The position numbers were made by a program, and so were the translations under genes. From contig NZ_BSOB01000025.1 in the NCBI RefSeq assembly GCF_030160295.1, forward strand, positions 220,305-284,304: a stretch of 64,000 nt of DNA, written 5' to 3'. This DNA is from Dyella acidisoli (lineage in GTDB: Bacteria; Pseudomonadota; Gammaproteobacteria; Xanthomonadales; Rhodanobacteraceae). How positions within the stretch are numbered: the stretch's first letter is position 1; the number at the start of each line of letters is the position of its first letter. A model generated the notes under the pieces. That model searched no databases. It was not told the origin of the DNA and saw nothing but the letters and a program-made list of their open reading frames with translations. This document shows positions 26,870-36,523 of the stretch, piece by piece.

Positions 26870-28012
26870 TTGGGTATCCCTCTTATTCAACAGACCACCA
26901 TCGCTCAATACATCATCAAGAAGAAGCTGAGCGGTCAAAAGCGCTACCCGCTGGCGATGATGTTGGAGCCGTTGTTCCAGTGCAATCTGGCTTGCGCGGG
27001 TTGCGGCAAGATCGATCAACCGAAGGAAATCCTGCAAAAGCGCATGAGCGTCGAACAGGCGCTGGCTGCGGTGGACGAGTGTGATGCGCCGGTCGTTTCG
27101 ATTCCCGGCGGCGAGCCGCTGATCCACAAGGATCTGCCGAAGATCGTCGAAGGCATCGTCGCGCGCAAGAAGTTCGTGTACCTGTGCACCAACGCGATCC
27201 TGATGCCCAAGCACATCGACGAATACAAGCCGTCGCCGTACTTCACCTGGTCCGTGCATCTGGATGGCCTCGAGAAGCAACATGACAAGTCCGTGTGCAT
27301 GGATGGCGTGTTCGAGAAAGCTGTCACTGCAATCAAGCTGGCGCTGTCGAAGGGCTTCCGCGTGACGGTGAACTGCACGCTGTTCAACAGCGAGCCGCCG
27401 GAAGAAGTCGCCGACTTCTTCGACTATGCGATGGAACTGGGTGTGGAAGGCATCACTGTGTCGCCAGGCTACAGCTATCAGCACGCACCGCGCCAGGACG
27501 TGTTCCTGGGCCGCACCGAGAGCAAGCAGCTATTCCGCGACATCTTCAAGATTGGCAAGGAACGCAAGCGCAAGTGGGCGTTCAACCAGTCGGCGATGTT
27601 CGTGGATTTCATCGCGGGCAATCAAAGCTACCAGTGCACGCCGTGGTCCAACCCGACCTACAACATCTTCGGTTGGCAGAAGCCGTGCTACTTGCTGGTC
27701 GATGAAGGCTACGCCAAGACCTACAAGGAATTGATGGAAGACACCGAGTGGGAGAAATACGGTGTAGGCATCAATCCGAAGTGCGACAACTGCATGGCGC
27801 ACTGCGGGTTCGAAGGTACGGCCGTGAACGACATGTTCGCGCATCCCTTGAAGGCGCTGAAGGTGTCGATGTTCGGTCCGCGCACCGATGGCCCGATGGC
27901 GCCGGATCTGCCGGTGAAGTACGGCAATCGCGCTGACGCCACCGCGATCCACATTCCGATCAGCTCGATCCAGCGCCGCAGCGCAGAGACGGGTACCGAA
28001 GCGAACCATTAA
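26870..28012 (+). CDS. hpnH: Adenosylhopane synthase HpnH (radical SAM)
   Basis: A 380-residue radical SAM enzyme that adds the adenosyl group to hopene to form adenosylhopane, the first side-chain step. The Fe-S motif is CNLACAGC (Cys38, Cys42, Cys45), followed by IPGGEPLIHKDL, and a C-terminal cysteine-containing region CDNCMAHCGFEG. The start is TTG with a good Shine-Dalgarno. The product is the substrate of HpnG, encoded 16 kb away on the opposite strand. Confidence 0.96.
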   Translation: MGIPLIQQTTIAQYIIKKKLSGQKRYPLAMMLEPLFQCNLACAGCGKIDQPKEILQKRMSVEQALAAVDECDAPVVSIPGGEPLIHKDLPKIVEGIVARKKFVYLCTNAILMPKHIDEYKPSPYFTWSVHLDGLEKQHDKSVCMDGVFEKAVTAIKLALSKGFRVTVNCTLFNSEPPEEVADFFDYAMELGVEGITVSPGYSYQHAPRQDVFLGRTESKQLFRDIFKIGKERKRKWAFNQSAMFVDFIAGNQSYQCTPWSNPTYNIFGWQKPCYLLVDEGYAKTYKELMEDTEWEKYGVGINPKCDNCMAHCGFEGTAVNDMFAHPLKALKVSMFGPRTDGPMAPDLPVKYGNRADATAIHIPISSIQRRSAETGTEANH

Positions 28013-28036
28013 GCGTCAAAGAAAGCGTCGACAACG

Positions 28037-29146
28037 ATGGGCATAGTGCAATGGGTTGCCGCGTCGTTGCCGGCGCTAATGTGGGTGGGTTTGCTGCTGG
28101 TACCGTGGCGACCCTGGAGCACCCGTGAGCGCATCGAGGCCGACCCGCATACCGGGTCGGTCGACCTCAGCCAGATTACGGTACTGATTCCCGCACGTAA
28201 CGAGGCCGATGTCATCGGCCTCACGCTTGCCGGCCTGCAAGCACAAGGCAATGGCCTGCAAGTAATCGTGGTGGATGATCAATCCACCGACGACACGGCA
28301 AAAATCGCCGCCTCCTTCCCGAATGTAAGTGTGATCAGCGGTCAGGCTCTACCGCAAGGCTGGGCAGGCAAGCTGTGGGCGCTAGAGCAGGGCAAGGCGC
28401 ACGTGCACACGCCAATCACCTTGCTGCTGGACGCAGACATCCAGTTGCAGCCGGGATTGCTACCGGCATTGCTCGCGCACAAGCAACGCGAGAATCGCCA
28501 CTTCGTATCGCTGATGGCGGATCTACGGCGGACCAGCTTCTGGGATCGCCTCCTGCTGCCGGCGTTCGTCTACTACTTCAAGCTTCTGTACCCGTTTTCG
28601 GTTTCCAATTCGTCATCGCGCCTGGTTGCCGCGGCTGCAGGCGGCTGCATCCTGGTCGATACCGAAGCGCTGCAGCATGCAGGCGCCTTCGCCAGCCTGC
28701 GCAATGCGCTGATCGACGATTGCACGCTCGCACGACAGGTGAAGAATGCCGGCTACCGCATCTGGCTCGGCCTCAGCCGTGGCGTGGTGAGCCTGCGCCC
28801 CTACGGCAGCCTGGGTTCCATTCACGACATGGTCGCGCGCTCAGCCTTCACCCAGCTCGGCTATTCCACGCTGTTGTTGGTAGTGGTTACGGCGCTGTTT
28901 GCCATCGCCTATGGCCTGCCTTTCGTGCTGCTGGCGTCACCGGCTACCTGGCGACTGGGCCTGATCGCCTTGGTGGCGATGATGCTGAGCTACCTGCCCA
29001 TGCTGCGCTACTACCACATGCGCCTGGCCTGGGCGCTGCTGCTGCCGCTCGGCGCCGTGCTGTACCTGGGCATGACCTGGAGTTCCGCGATCCGCTACTG
29101 GCGCGGCGTCCGTTCGCGCTGGAAGGACCGTACCTACAGCACTTGA
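28037..29146 (+). CDS. hpnB: Hopanoid glycosyltransferase HpnB
   Basis: A 369-residue family-2 glycosyltransferase with an N-terminal hydrophobic segment and about three C-terminal ones. The catalytic region shows LIPARNEADVIGLTL, VVDDQSTDDTA and LLDADIQLQPG. HpnB is conserved in hopanoid clusters; its precise acceptor and product are not settled. It follows hpnH by 24 bases in a likely two-gene unit. A 73-residue extension visible in another frame is a shadow. Confidence 0.9.
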   Translation: MGIVQWVAASLPALMWVGLLLVPWRPWSTRERIEADPHTGSVDLSQITVLIPARNEADVIGLTLAGLQAQGNGLQVIVVDDQSTDDTAKIAASFPNVSVISGQALPQGWAGKLWALEQGKAHVHTPITLLLDADIQLQPGLLPALLAHKQRENRHFVSLMADLRRTSFWDRLLLPAFVYYFKLLYPFSVSNSSSRLVAAAAGGCILVDTEALQHAGAFASLRNALIDDCTLARQVKNAGYRIWLGLSRGVVSLRPYGSLGSIHDMVARSAFTQLGYSTLLLVVVTALFAIAYGLPFVLLASPATWRLGLIALVAMMLSYLPMLRYYHMRLAWALLLPLGAVLYLGMTWSSAIRYWRGVRSRWKDRTYST

Positions 29147-29268
29147 GGTGCTCTCCACGGCCCCCTGTGCCGTCCGGCAGGCTTGGAAGATGGGAAGGCT
29201 CTGGCTACAGTCGGGAGCTAATCTTTCACGTGCCTGCCTACCGGCGGCCCACTCCTTGGGGAGCCTTT

Positions 29269-31479
29269 ATGCCTCGTCTCCGTCTTCTTGCGATCGCCAT
29301 GTCCGTTGCGCTCGCCGCCTGTTCGCAATCCCATAACGAAAACGGCAATGCGCCGGCTGCTTCCAGCACCGCTCCAGCCAAAGCCTCGACCACGGCCGCT
29401 ACGGAGGCACAGGTGAACAATCCATTCTTCACCGCCAGCACGCTGCCGTACCAGGCACCACCGTTCGACAAGATCAAGGATGGCGATTACCAGCCGGCGA
29501 TCGAAGAGGGCATGAAGCAGCAACAGGACGAGGTCGACAAGATCGCCAACAATCCTGAGGCGCCGACGTTTGAGAACACGTATGTGGCGCTGGAGAAATC
29601 CGGCATGCTGCTCAACCGCGTGATGGCGGTGTTCAATGCGGTCACCGCAGCGAACACCAACGACACACTGCAAAAAGTGCAGGAAGAAGAAGCGCCGAAG
29701 CTGGCAGCGCATTCGGATGCGATCCATCTCAACGGCAAATTGTTCCAGCGCATCCAGGCCGTCTACGACCAGCGCGATTCGCTCAAGCTCGATGCGGAAT
29801 CCCAGCGCTTGGTCGAAGTGGTGTATCGCCAGTTCGTGATGGCAGGCGCCAAGCTGTCCGACGCTGACAAAGCCAAGCTCAAGGATTACAACAAGGAAGC
29901 TGCCGGGCTGCAGGCGCAGTACAACAACAAGCTACTGGCTGCCGCGAAGGCGGGTGCCTTGGTGGTTGACGACAAGAGCAAGCTGGCTGGCCTTTCCAAT
30001 GAGGACATCGACGCCGCCGCACAGGCCGCGAAGGATCGCCATCTCGATGGCAAGTGGGTGCTCACGCTGCAGAACACAACCCAGCAGCCGCTGCTGCAGG
30101 ATCTGACCGATCGCGCCACGCGCCAGGCACTGTTCCAGGCCTCATGGACACGCGCCGAGAAGGGCGATGCCAATGACACGCGCGACATCGTTGCGCGCCT
30201 TGCCCAGTTGCGCGCGCAGCAGGCGAAGCTGCTCGGCTTCCCCAACTTTGCCGCATGGACGCTGCAAGACCAGATGGCCAAGACGCCGGAGACCGTGATG
30301 AGCTTCATGGAGAAGCTTGCACCGGCAGCCGTCGCACGCGCCAAGGTGGAAGCTGCCGACATCCAAAAGCAAATCGACAAAGACCAGGCTGCGCTCAAGC
30401 AACCGACCTTCAAGCTCGAGCCGTCGGACTGGGAGCACTACGCCGAAGAAGTGCGCAAGGCGAAATACGACATCGACGAATCGCAGATCAAGCCGTACTT
30501 CGAACTGGATAACGTGCTGCAGAACGGCGTGTTCTACGCGGCTAACCAGCTCTACGGCCTCACCTTCAAGGAACGCAAGGACATCCCCGTCTATAACCCC
30601 GACGTGCGCGTGTTCGAAGTGTTCGATAAGGACGGCAAGTCGATGGCGCTGGCCTACTTCGACTACTTCAAGCGCGACAACAAGAACGGTGGCGCGTGGA
30701 TGGACAATTTCGTGCAGCAGTCCAAGCTGCTCGGCACCAAGCCGGTGATCTACAACGTCGCCAACTTCACCAAGCCCGCTGCTGGTCAGCCGGCGCTGCT
30801 GTCGACGGATGACGTGATCACCATGTTCCACGAGTTCGGCCACGGCCTGCACGGTCTGTTTGCTGACGAGCAATACCCGACGCTGTCAGGCACGCAGACC
30901 GCGCGCGACTTCGTCGAATTTCCCTCGCAGTTCAACGAACACTGGGCATTCGATCCGAAGGTGTTCGCCAACTACGCCAAGCAGTACCAGACGCATCAGC
31001 CGATGCCGCAAGAGTTGGTTGAGAAGATCAAAAAGGCCCAGCTGTTCAACAAGGGCTACGACATGACCGAACTGGTTTCCGCAGCCATGCTCGACATGAA
31101 CTGGCACATGCTCACCGCCGATGAGCCGAAGCAAGATGTCGATGCCTTCGAAACCACTGCATTGAAGAAAGACGGTACCGACCTCTCCTACGTGCCGCCG
31201 CGTTATCGTTCCAGTTACTTCCTGCATATCTGGAGCAACGGCTACTCAGCTGGCTATTACGCCTACTCGTGGACGCAGATGCTTGCCGACGATGCTTTCC
31301 AAGGCTTCAAAGATCACGGCGGCCTGACTCGCGAGAATGGTGATCGCTTCCGCGCCATGATCCTCTCGCGTGGCAATACGGAAGAACTGGCCAAGCTGTA
31401 CAAGGATTGGCGCGGCAATGATCCGAGCATCGAACCAATGCTGGTCAATCGTGGGTTGAAGCAAGAGCCGACGAAGTAA
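29269..31479 (+). CDS. M3-family zinc metallopeptidase, lipoprotein (peptidyl-dipeptidase Dcp type)
   Basis: A 736-residue peptidase of the thimet oligopeptidase family, M3. The signal peptide ends in a lipobox LAAC, so it is probably a lipoprotein, unlike cytoplasmic Dcp or OpdA. The zinc motif HEFGH is at about 521-525, followed by the C-terminal conserved block QTARDFVEFPSQFNEHW. The ORF is open 298 codons further upstream, but that part overlaps hpnB out of frame and is not real. A good terminator follows the gene. Confidence 0.9.
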   Translation: MPRLRLLAIAMSVALAACSQSHNENGNAPAASSTAPAKASTTAATEAQVNNPFFTASTLPYQAPPFDKIKDGDYQPAIEEGMKQQQDEVDKIANNPEAPTFENTYVALEKSGMLLNRVMAVFNAVTAANTNDTLQKVQEEEAPKLAAHSDAIHLNGKLFQRIQAVYDQRDSLKLDAESQRLVEVVYRQFVMAGAKLSDADKAKLKDYNKEAAGLQAQYNNKLLAAAKAGALVVDDKSKLAGLSNEDIDAAAQAAKDRHLDGKWVLTLQNTTQQPLLQDLTDRATRQALFQASWTRAEKGDANDTRDIVARLAQLRAQQAKLLGFPNFAAWTLQDQMAKTPETVMSFMEKLAPAAVARAKVEAADIQKQIDKDQAALKQPTFKLEPSDWEHYAEEVRKAKYDIDESQIKPYFELDNVLQNGVFYAANQLYGLTFKERKDIPVYNPDVRVFEVFDKDGKSMALAYFDYFKRDNKNGGAWMDNFVQQSKLLGTKPVIYNVANFTKPAAGQPALLSTDDVITMFHEFGHGLHGLFADEQYPTLSGTQTARDFVEFPSQFNEHWAFDPKVFANYAKQYQTHQPMPQELVEKIKKAQLFNKGYDMTELVSAAMLDMNWHMLTADEPKQDVDAFETTALKKDGTDLSYVPPRYRSSYFLHIWSNGYSAGYYAYSWTQMLADDAFQGFKDHGGLTRENGDRFRAMILSRGNTEELAKLYKDWRGNDPSIEPMLVNRGLKQEPTK

Positions 31480-31498
31480 GCGATTCGGCTTATATAAC

Positions 31499-31533
31499 AA
31501 GAAGGGCCGGCATTACGCCGGCCCTTCTTGTTT
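31499..31533. terminator. Rho-independent terminator after the M3 peptidase
   Basis: A perfect 13-bp stem AAGAAGGGCCGGC / GCCGGCCCTTCTT with a five-base loop lies at 31499-31529, followed by GTTTG on the plus strand. It also ends the convergent transporter transcript and is close to bidirectional. Confidence 0.9.
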
Positions 31534-31588
31534 GTGGGGAGCCGATTTGTCGGCCTAGAGTTCCCCTTTTACGAAAAGATAAAGCCTA

Positions 31589-33001
31589 TCAGTTGCCGAT
31601 ATCGCGCAGCCGCTTACCGCTCATCAGATTGCGCTCAATCTGCTCCAGCGTGATGCCCTTGGTTTCCGGCACCAGCCAGAAAGTCAGCACAATGAAGACC
31701 GCGTTGAGTGCCGCATACAAATAGAACGTGGCGGTGTGGCCAATGCTGTTGAGCAAGCTCAGGAAGGTAAAGCCAACGATCATGTTGGCGATCCAGTTGG
31801 TCATGGTGGAGCAGCCAATGCCGAAATCGCGTCCTTTCAGCGGCTGCACTTCCGAGCACAACGTCCAGATCAGCGGACCGGCAGACATCGCAAAGCCCAC
31901 GATGAAGACCAGCAGCATGCCCACGGTGAACAGCTGTGCGCCGTGTGCCGTCGTGCCGGTGCCCATCATGAAGCCGACCACGCCAAGACCGATCGTCATC
32001 ACGGTGAAGCCGGTATAGAGGATAGGCTTGCGGCCCCAGCGGTCGATCAGGCCGATAGCAATAAAGGTCGCCAGCACGTTAGTGAGGCCCACGATCGCCG
32101 TAAACCACATCTGCGCGGAGGTGTCGTAGCCCATGTCCTTGAAGATGCGCGGCGCGTAGTACATCACCACGTTCATGCCGGTGAACTGTTGCATCAGCTG
32201 CAACAGAATCCCTAAGCCGACGGAGCGGCGGAAATTGCTGTTTTCCTGGAACAGATGCCAGCCACGCTGCGGCGTGCGCAGCTGTTCACGGATGTCGTTC
32301 GCTTCGCGTTCGACGATTTCGGGATTGCCACGCAGACGCTGCAGCACGTCCAGCGCCTCCGCATCGCGCTGCTTCATCAACAGCCAGCGTGGGCTGTCCG
32401 GCAGGAACATCACGCCGAACAGGAAGAGCGCACCGGGAATCGCGATGATGCCCAGCATCCAGCGCCAGTTGCCGTTGTAGCTGAAGGCAGTGTCGGAGAG
32501 GAAGGCCACCAGGATGCCAATGGTGATCATCAGCTGATACAGCGAAATCATTGCGCCGCGGATGTACTCCGGCGCCACTTCGGCCAGATACAGCGGGGCG
32601 GTGAACGTGGCAATGCCAATCGCCAGGCCCAACACCACGCGTGCGGCGATCAAGGTTTCGGGCGACCAGGCGAATCCGCACAGCAGCGATCCGGCCACGA
32701 ACAGCACGGCGCCGAGAATCAGCGAGCGCTTGCGACCCAGCGCAGACGACATCCAGCCGGCTGCCAAAGCGCCAACCGCTGCACCGAACATCATGCCGCT
32801 GACGATCCATTCGATCTGATGGTCGGAGACGCCGAAGTCATGCTGGATGAACTGCGTAGCGCCGGAAATGACGCCAATATCCAAACCAAACATCAACCCC
32901 GCAAGCGCGGCGAGCACGCAAGTGAATATGGCGGTGGCTTTGGCGTGAGGCTTGGCATGCGCGTGCGTGGTAACAGGTGGTGAATAGGTATTGGCACTCA
33001 T
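31589..33001 (-). CDS. Sugar porter, major facilitator superfamily
   Basis: A 470-residue, 12-segment proton-coupled sugar transporter of the GalP/XylE/AraE group. Landmarks are GRKRSLILGAVLF (between segments 2 and 3), PDSPRWL, the QQFTGMNVVMYYAPRIF sugar-binding helix, GRKPILYTG and VPETKGI. The start is ATG at 33001, with CCGGGGAGTC upstream. As the last gene of the galactonate operon it most likely imports galactose (inference). Confidence 0.9.
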   Translation of the reverse strand: MSANTYSPPVTTHAHAKPHAKATAIFTCVLAALAGLMFGLDIGVISGATQFIQHDFGVSDHQIEWIVSGMMFGAAVGALAAGWMSSALGRKRSLILGAVLFVAGSLLCGFAWSPETLIAARVVLGLAIGIATFTAPLYLAEVAPEYIRGAMISLYQLMITIGILVAFLSDTAFSYNGNWRWMLGIIAIPGALFLFGVMFLPDSPRWLLMKQRDAEALDVLQRLRGNPEIVEREANDIREQLRTPQRGWHLFQENSNFRRSVGLGILLQLMQQFTGMNVVMYYAPRIFKDMGYDTSAQMWFTAIVGLTNVLATFIAIGLIDRWGRKPILYTGFTVMTIGLGVVGFMMGTGTTAHGAQLFTVGMLLVFIVGFAMSAGPLIWTLCSEVQPLKGRDFGIGCSTMTNWIANMIVGFTFLSLLNSIGHTATFYLYAALNAVFIVLTFWLVPETKGITLEQIERNLMSGKRLRDIGN

Positions 33002-33070
33002 GAATGACTCCCCGGTCGGTTGCGTTGTGCGGATGTCTTCATCTTCTTCCCAACGCATAAAAAAGCCGGC

Positions 33071-33961
33071 TTACGTGGGCCGGCCTGCAAAACGTGGTTC
33101 GGACATGCCGGTGAAGGGCACCTCGACGGCGAACAGCCCGCCGGCATGCGGTTCTTTTGCTAACGCTTCCGCAGAAAGACCATCGCGGGCGCTGGTGATG
33201 TAAAGCGTATTCAATCGTTCGCCACCGAAAGCGACGCGCGTCGGCTGGCTAGCTGGCACGGTGATGATGAGATCTTCCTTGCCGTTGCGGTCGTAGCGCA
33301 CCACACGGCCGGAACCCCATTCAGCGTTCCACAAGCCGCCTTCGCTATCTACTGCGGAGCCGTCCGGCTCACCTTGCTGGTGCGAGAGATCGATATGTAC
33401 CTGCGGCCCCGTCACGCTATCGCCATAACTGCAGCGATGCACGACGCGCGTCCACGAATCGCAGTAGTACATCGTCGCGCCGTCAGGACTGAAGGCAATG
33501 CTGTTGCTGATGGCTACGTGGCCCAGCGGCAGTTGCTCGAGCTGCAGGTCGGCGTGCAGACGGTAGAAAGCGCCAGCTGCGCGCCGCGCTTCACCACCAA
33601 CGGGTTCGTGCAGTGTGCCGAACACAAAGCGCCCCTGCCGATCGCAAGCGCCGTCGTTGAGGCGTGTCGGCAAACCGGTTTCGACGTCGGTAATGCGGAT
33701 CAGCTTGCTGCTCGCTTCGTGAAAGAACGCAAGCCCGCTGGCGAGTCCAAGCAGCAGCCAGCCATCGTCTTCGCATAGTGCAAACGAAGCCAGACGCTCG
33801 GGCATCGGCCAATGATGTGTACTGTCGTCTGCTGGGCGATAGCGCCACAGCACAGAGGCATGGATGTCCGTCCAATATAGCGACTGGCTGCGCGCGCACC
33901 ACGTCACACCTTCACCGAGCGTGTTTTGCGCATCCAGCACCAGAGACGCTTGCAGGCTCAT
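33071..33961 (-). CDS. SMP-30/gluconolactonase-family lactonase (probable galactonolactonase)
   Basis: A 296-residue six-bladed beta-propeller of the SMP-30/gluconolaconase/LRE-like family, which hydrolyses sugar lactones. LGEGVTWCARSQSLYWTDI, RLNDGACDRQGRFVFGT, and NSIAFSPDGATMYYCDSW with EPDGSAVDSEGGLWNAEWG carry the conserved metal-site residues. It is 4-bp coupled to the preceding dehydrogenase gene, fitting hydrolysis of the galactonolactone that enzyme would make. Confidence 0.9.
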   Translation of the reverse strand: MSLQASLVLDAQNTLGEGVTWCARSQSLYWTDIHASVLWRYRPADDSTHHWPMPERLASFALCEDDGWLLLGLASGLAFFHEASSKLIRITDVETGLPTRLNDGACDRQGRFVFGTLHEPVGGEARRAAGAFYRLHADLQLEQLPLGHVAISNSIAFSPDGATMYYCDSWTRVVHRCSYGDSVTGPQVHIDLSHQQGEPDGSAVDSEGGLWNAEWGSGRVVRYDRNGKEDLIITVPASQPTRVAFGGERLNTLYITSARDGLSAEALAKEPHAGGLFAVEVPFTGMSEPRFAGRPT

Positions 33962-34716
33962 GCCCAGCCGCCGTCGACGATGAAGTCATGGCCCGTGCAC
34001 ATCTGGCTGTCATCGGCAGCAAGGAACAATGCCGCGCGTGCAAGATCATCTGCACCGAGATGACCGGGCATGCACTGCTTGCGGCGGATTTCCTCTTCAC
34101 CCGCTTCATCCAGCCACAACTCGCGCTGCTTCTCGGTGATCACCCAGCCGGGGACCAGTGCATTGATGCGGATGCGATCCTGGCCAAGTTCACGTGCCAA
34201 TCCGTTGACCAAGCCACGCACCGCCGACTTTGCCATCGCATACATCGGATAGCCGGCGTTCTTGATCATCCAGCCAGTGGAGCCCAGGCAGATGATCGAG
34301 CCACCACCGAGTTCGCGCATGCCAGGCACCACGGCCTGCGTCGCGAAATATTGATGACGCAGGTTTACGGCGATGCTCTGCTCGAACTCTTCCGGCGTGG
34401 TGTCTTGCAGGCGGTGGCGTCGATCGTTGGCGGCATTGTTGATCAATACGCTGAACGCACCGATTTCCTGGCTGGCTGCGGCAATCGTCTTGCGCAATGC
34501 CGTGATGTCGGTGACGTCGCAGGGCAGGGACAACGGCGCGTGGCGAACATCCGTCAGTGACGCGTTGAGCGCCGCCGCACTTTTTTCGTCGATATCAAAA
34601 AAAGCCACGCGCGCGCCTTGCTGCGCGAAATGCGCAACGAACGCGGCGCCGATGCCGGTAGCGCCGCCGGTGATCAGCACCGAGCGGTCGACCAAGCTGG
34701 GATAGGTGGCAAACAT
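33958..34716 (-). CDS. Short-chain dehydrogenase (probable galactose 1-dehydrogenase)
   Basis: A 252-residue classical SDR. Rossmann motif TGGATGIGAAF (about 16-26), NNAAN, and catalytic GSTGWMIKNAGYPMYAMAK giving the YxxxK pair. The ATG at 34716 is used; the frame is open upstream but overlaps the dehydratase's end. The substrate is inferred from the operon: oxidation of D-galactose to galactono-lactone, upstream of lactonase and galactonate dehydratase. Confidence 0.85.
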   Translation of the reverse strand: MFATYPSLVDRSVLITGGATGIGAAFVAHFAQQGARVAFFDIDEKSAAALNASLTDVRHAPLSLPCDVTDITALRKTIAAASQEIGAFSVLINNAANDRRHRLQDTTPEEFEQSIAVNLRHQYFATQAVVPGMRELGGGSIICLGSTGWMIKNAGYPMYAMAKSAVRGLVNGLARELGQDRIRINALVPGWVITEKQRELWLDEAGEEEIRRKQCMPGHLGADDLARAALFLAADDSQMCTGHDFIVDGGWA

Positions 34717-34742
34717 GGATGTGTTCGGTCTCTTGGAAGAAA

Positions 34743-35891
34743 TTACCATTCGGCCACACTGCCGTCGTCGTGACGCCAGATCGGATTGCGCCAGCGGTGT
34801 CCCACGGCGGCGCGTTCGGCGACGTAGGCATCGTTCACCTCGACACCCAGCCCCGGTCCGGTCGGCATGGAAACATAACCGTTCTCGTAGGCAAATACGC
34901 TGCGATCGGTAATGTAATCGAGCAGGTCGTTGCCAGCGTTGTAGTGAATTCCCAGGCTTTGTTCCTGGATGAAGGCGTTGTGGCACATCGCATCCAGCTG
35001 CAGGTTGGCCGCCAGCGCGATCGGGCCCAGCGGACAGTGCAGCGCCAGCGCCACGTCGTAGGCTTCCGCCATCATCGCGATCTTATGTGTTTCGGTAATG
35101 CCGCCCGCGTGCGAGGGATCAGGCTGGATGATATCGACGCCGCCGGTGGTGAATACGCGCTTGAAGTCATAGCGCGAATACAGGCGCTCGCCCAGTGCGA
35201 TCGGTGCAGGCGAAATCGAGGCGAGCTCGGGGATGCATTCCAGATGGTCGGAAAGCACCGGTTCCTCGATGAACATCAGCTTGAACGGCGCCAGTTCGCG
35301 CATCAGCACCTTGGCCATCGGCTTGTGCACGCGGCCGTGGAAATCCAGGCCGAGGCCGATGTCCGGACCTACCGCATCGCGCACGGCCTGCACGTTCTCC
35401 AGTACACGCTGCACCTTGGCGTGCGTATCAACGAAATGCATTTCCTCAGTGGCATTCATCTTCACCGCGGTGAAACCACGCGCAACGGCGTCCTTCGCGG
35501 CCTTGGCCGTATCGGAGGGACGATCGCCGCCGATCCACGAATACACACGGATGCGATCGCGCACCGGTCCGCCCAACAAAGCATGCACAGGTACACCTAA
35601 ATGCTTGCCCTTGATGTCCCATAGCGCCTGGTCGATACCTGCAATCGCGCTCATCAGGATCGGCCCGCCGCGGTAAAAGCCGCCGCGATACATCACGTTC
35701 CAGTGATCTTCGATGTGGCGCGGATCCTTGCCGACCAAGTAATCGGACAGTTCGTCGACGGCCGCTGCGACCGTATGCGCGCGACCTTCCACGACTGGCT
35801 CGCCCCAACCGCTAATGCCTTCGTCGGTGTCGATGCGTACGAACAGCCAACGCGGCGGAACGAGGAAGGTGGTGAGACGGGTGATCTTCAT
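34743..35891 (-). CDS. dgoD: D-galactonate dehydratase
   Basis: A 382-residue mandelate racemase/enolase-superfamily enzyme that dehydrates D-galactonate to 2-keto-3-deoxygalactonate. The N-terminus ([20 protein letters not shown]) and the segment [20 protein letters not shown] closely follow E. coli DgoD; LDFHGRV, EEP and the acidic loop ALGERLY supply the Mg site; length is identical. Overlaps the aldolase stop by 4 bp. Confidence 0.95.
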   Translation of the reverse strand: MKITRLTTFLVPPRWLFVRIDTDEGISGWGEPVVEGRAHTVAAAVDELSDYLVGKDPRHIEDHWNVMYRGGFYRGGPILMSAIAGIDQALWDIKGKHLGVPVHALLGGPVRDRIRVYSWIGGDRPSDTAKAAKDAVARGFTAVKMNATEEMHFVDTHAKVQRVLENVQAVRDAVGPDIGLGLDFHGRVHKPMAKVLMRELAPFKLMFIEEPVLSDHLECIPELASISPAPIALGERLYSRYDFKRVFTTGGVDIIQPDPSHAGGITETHKIAMMAEAYDVALALHCPLGPIALAANLQLDAMCHNAFIQEQSLGIHYNAGNDLLDYITDRSVFAYENGYVSMPTGPGLGVEVNDAYVAERAAVGHRWRNPIWRHDDGSVAEW

Positions 35892-36523
35892 GCGTTATTT
35901 CCTTGAGCGAGAGTCTTCCAGGCTTGGGTGAAAGCACGGGCACGACGACCGACGTCGTCCGCAGTGCGGCCGGGTGCGTAGAGCGCGGAGCCGAGGCCGA
36001 AGCCGTTGGCGCCCGCGGCGATATAGGGGGCCATGGTTTCTGGCGTGATGCCGCCGACCGGCAGTACCGCCAGATCTCGCGGCAGCACCGCGCGCCATGC
36101 CTTGAGCACGATCGGCGTCAGCTGTTCGGCAGGGAACAGCTTGATCGCGTCGGCGCCGGCCTGGATCGCGGCGAAGGCTTCGGTGGGCGTGGCGACGCCG
36201 GGGATGCAATACATGCCCTCGCGTTTGGCAGCAGTGATCACGCGCGTGTCCGCATGCGGCATCACGATCAGTCGGCCGCCTGCGGCAGCGACTTGCGACA
36301 CCTGCTCGGGCTGCAACACTGTCCCCGCGCCGATCAGGCAGCGCTGCCCCAGTTCCGCCGATAGCACGCGAATGCTGTCCAGCGGTTCCGGCGAATTCAT
36401 CGGTACTTCGATGACGGTAAAGCTTTCCGCAGCGAGTGCACGCCCTATGTCGACCGCTTCTTCCGGCCGAAGGCCGCGAAGAATCGCCACCAGAGGAAGG
36501 GAATCAAGCCACGCGCGAATCAT
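35888..36523 (-). CDS. dgoA: 2-dehydro-3-deoxy-6-phosphogalactonate aldolase
   Basis: A 211-residue class I KDPG/KDPGal aldolase that splits KDPGal to pyruvate and glyceraldehyde-3-phosphate. The Schiff-base lysine lies in [11 protein letters not shown], with the glutamate of PLVAILRG...[10 protein letters not shown] and IGAGTVL. ATG at 36523 gives the typical length; upstream residues overlap dgoK and are not used. 4-bp overlaps on both sides. Confidence 0.94.
   Translation of the reverse strand: MIRAWLDSLPLVAILRGLRPEEAVDIGRALAAESFTVIEVPMNSPEPLDSIRVLSAELGQRCLIGAGTVLQPEQVSQVAAAGGRLIVMPHADTRVITAAKREGMYCIPGVATPTEAFAAIQAGADAIKLFPAEQLTPIVLKAWRAVLPRDLAVLPVGGITPETMAPYIAAGANGFGLGSALYAPGRTADDVGRRARAFTQAWKTLAQGNNA

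Noticed and set aside
28375-31479. One 1034-codon frame that seems to fuse an HpnB-like region to the M3 peptidase
   Set aside because: The first 298 codons overlap hpnB in another frame and are Arg/Pro-rich shadow; a lipoprotein signal starts at 29269.
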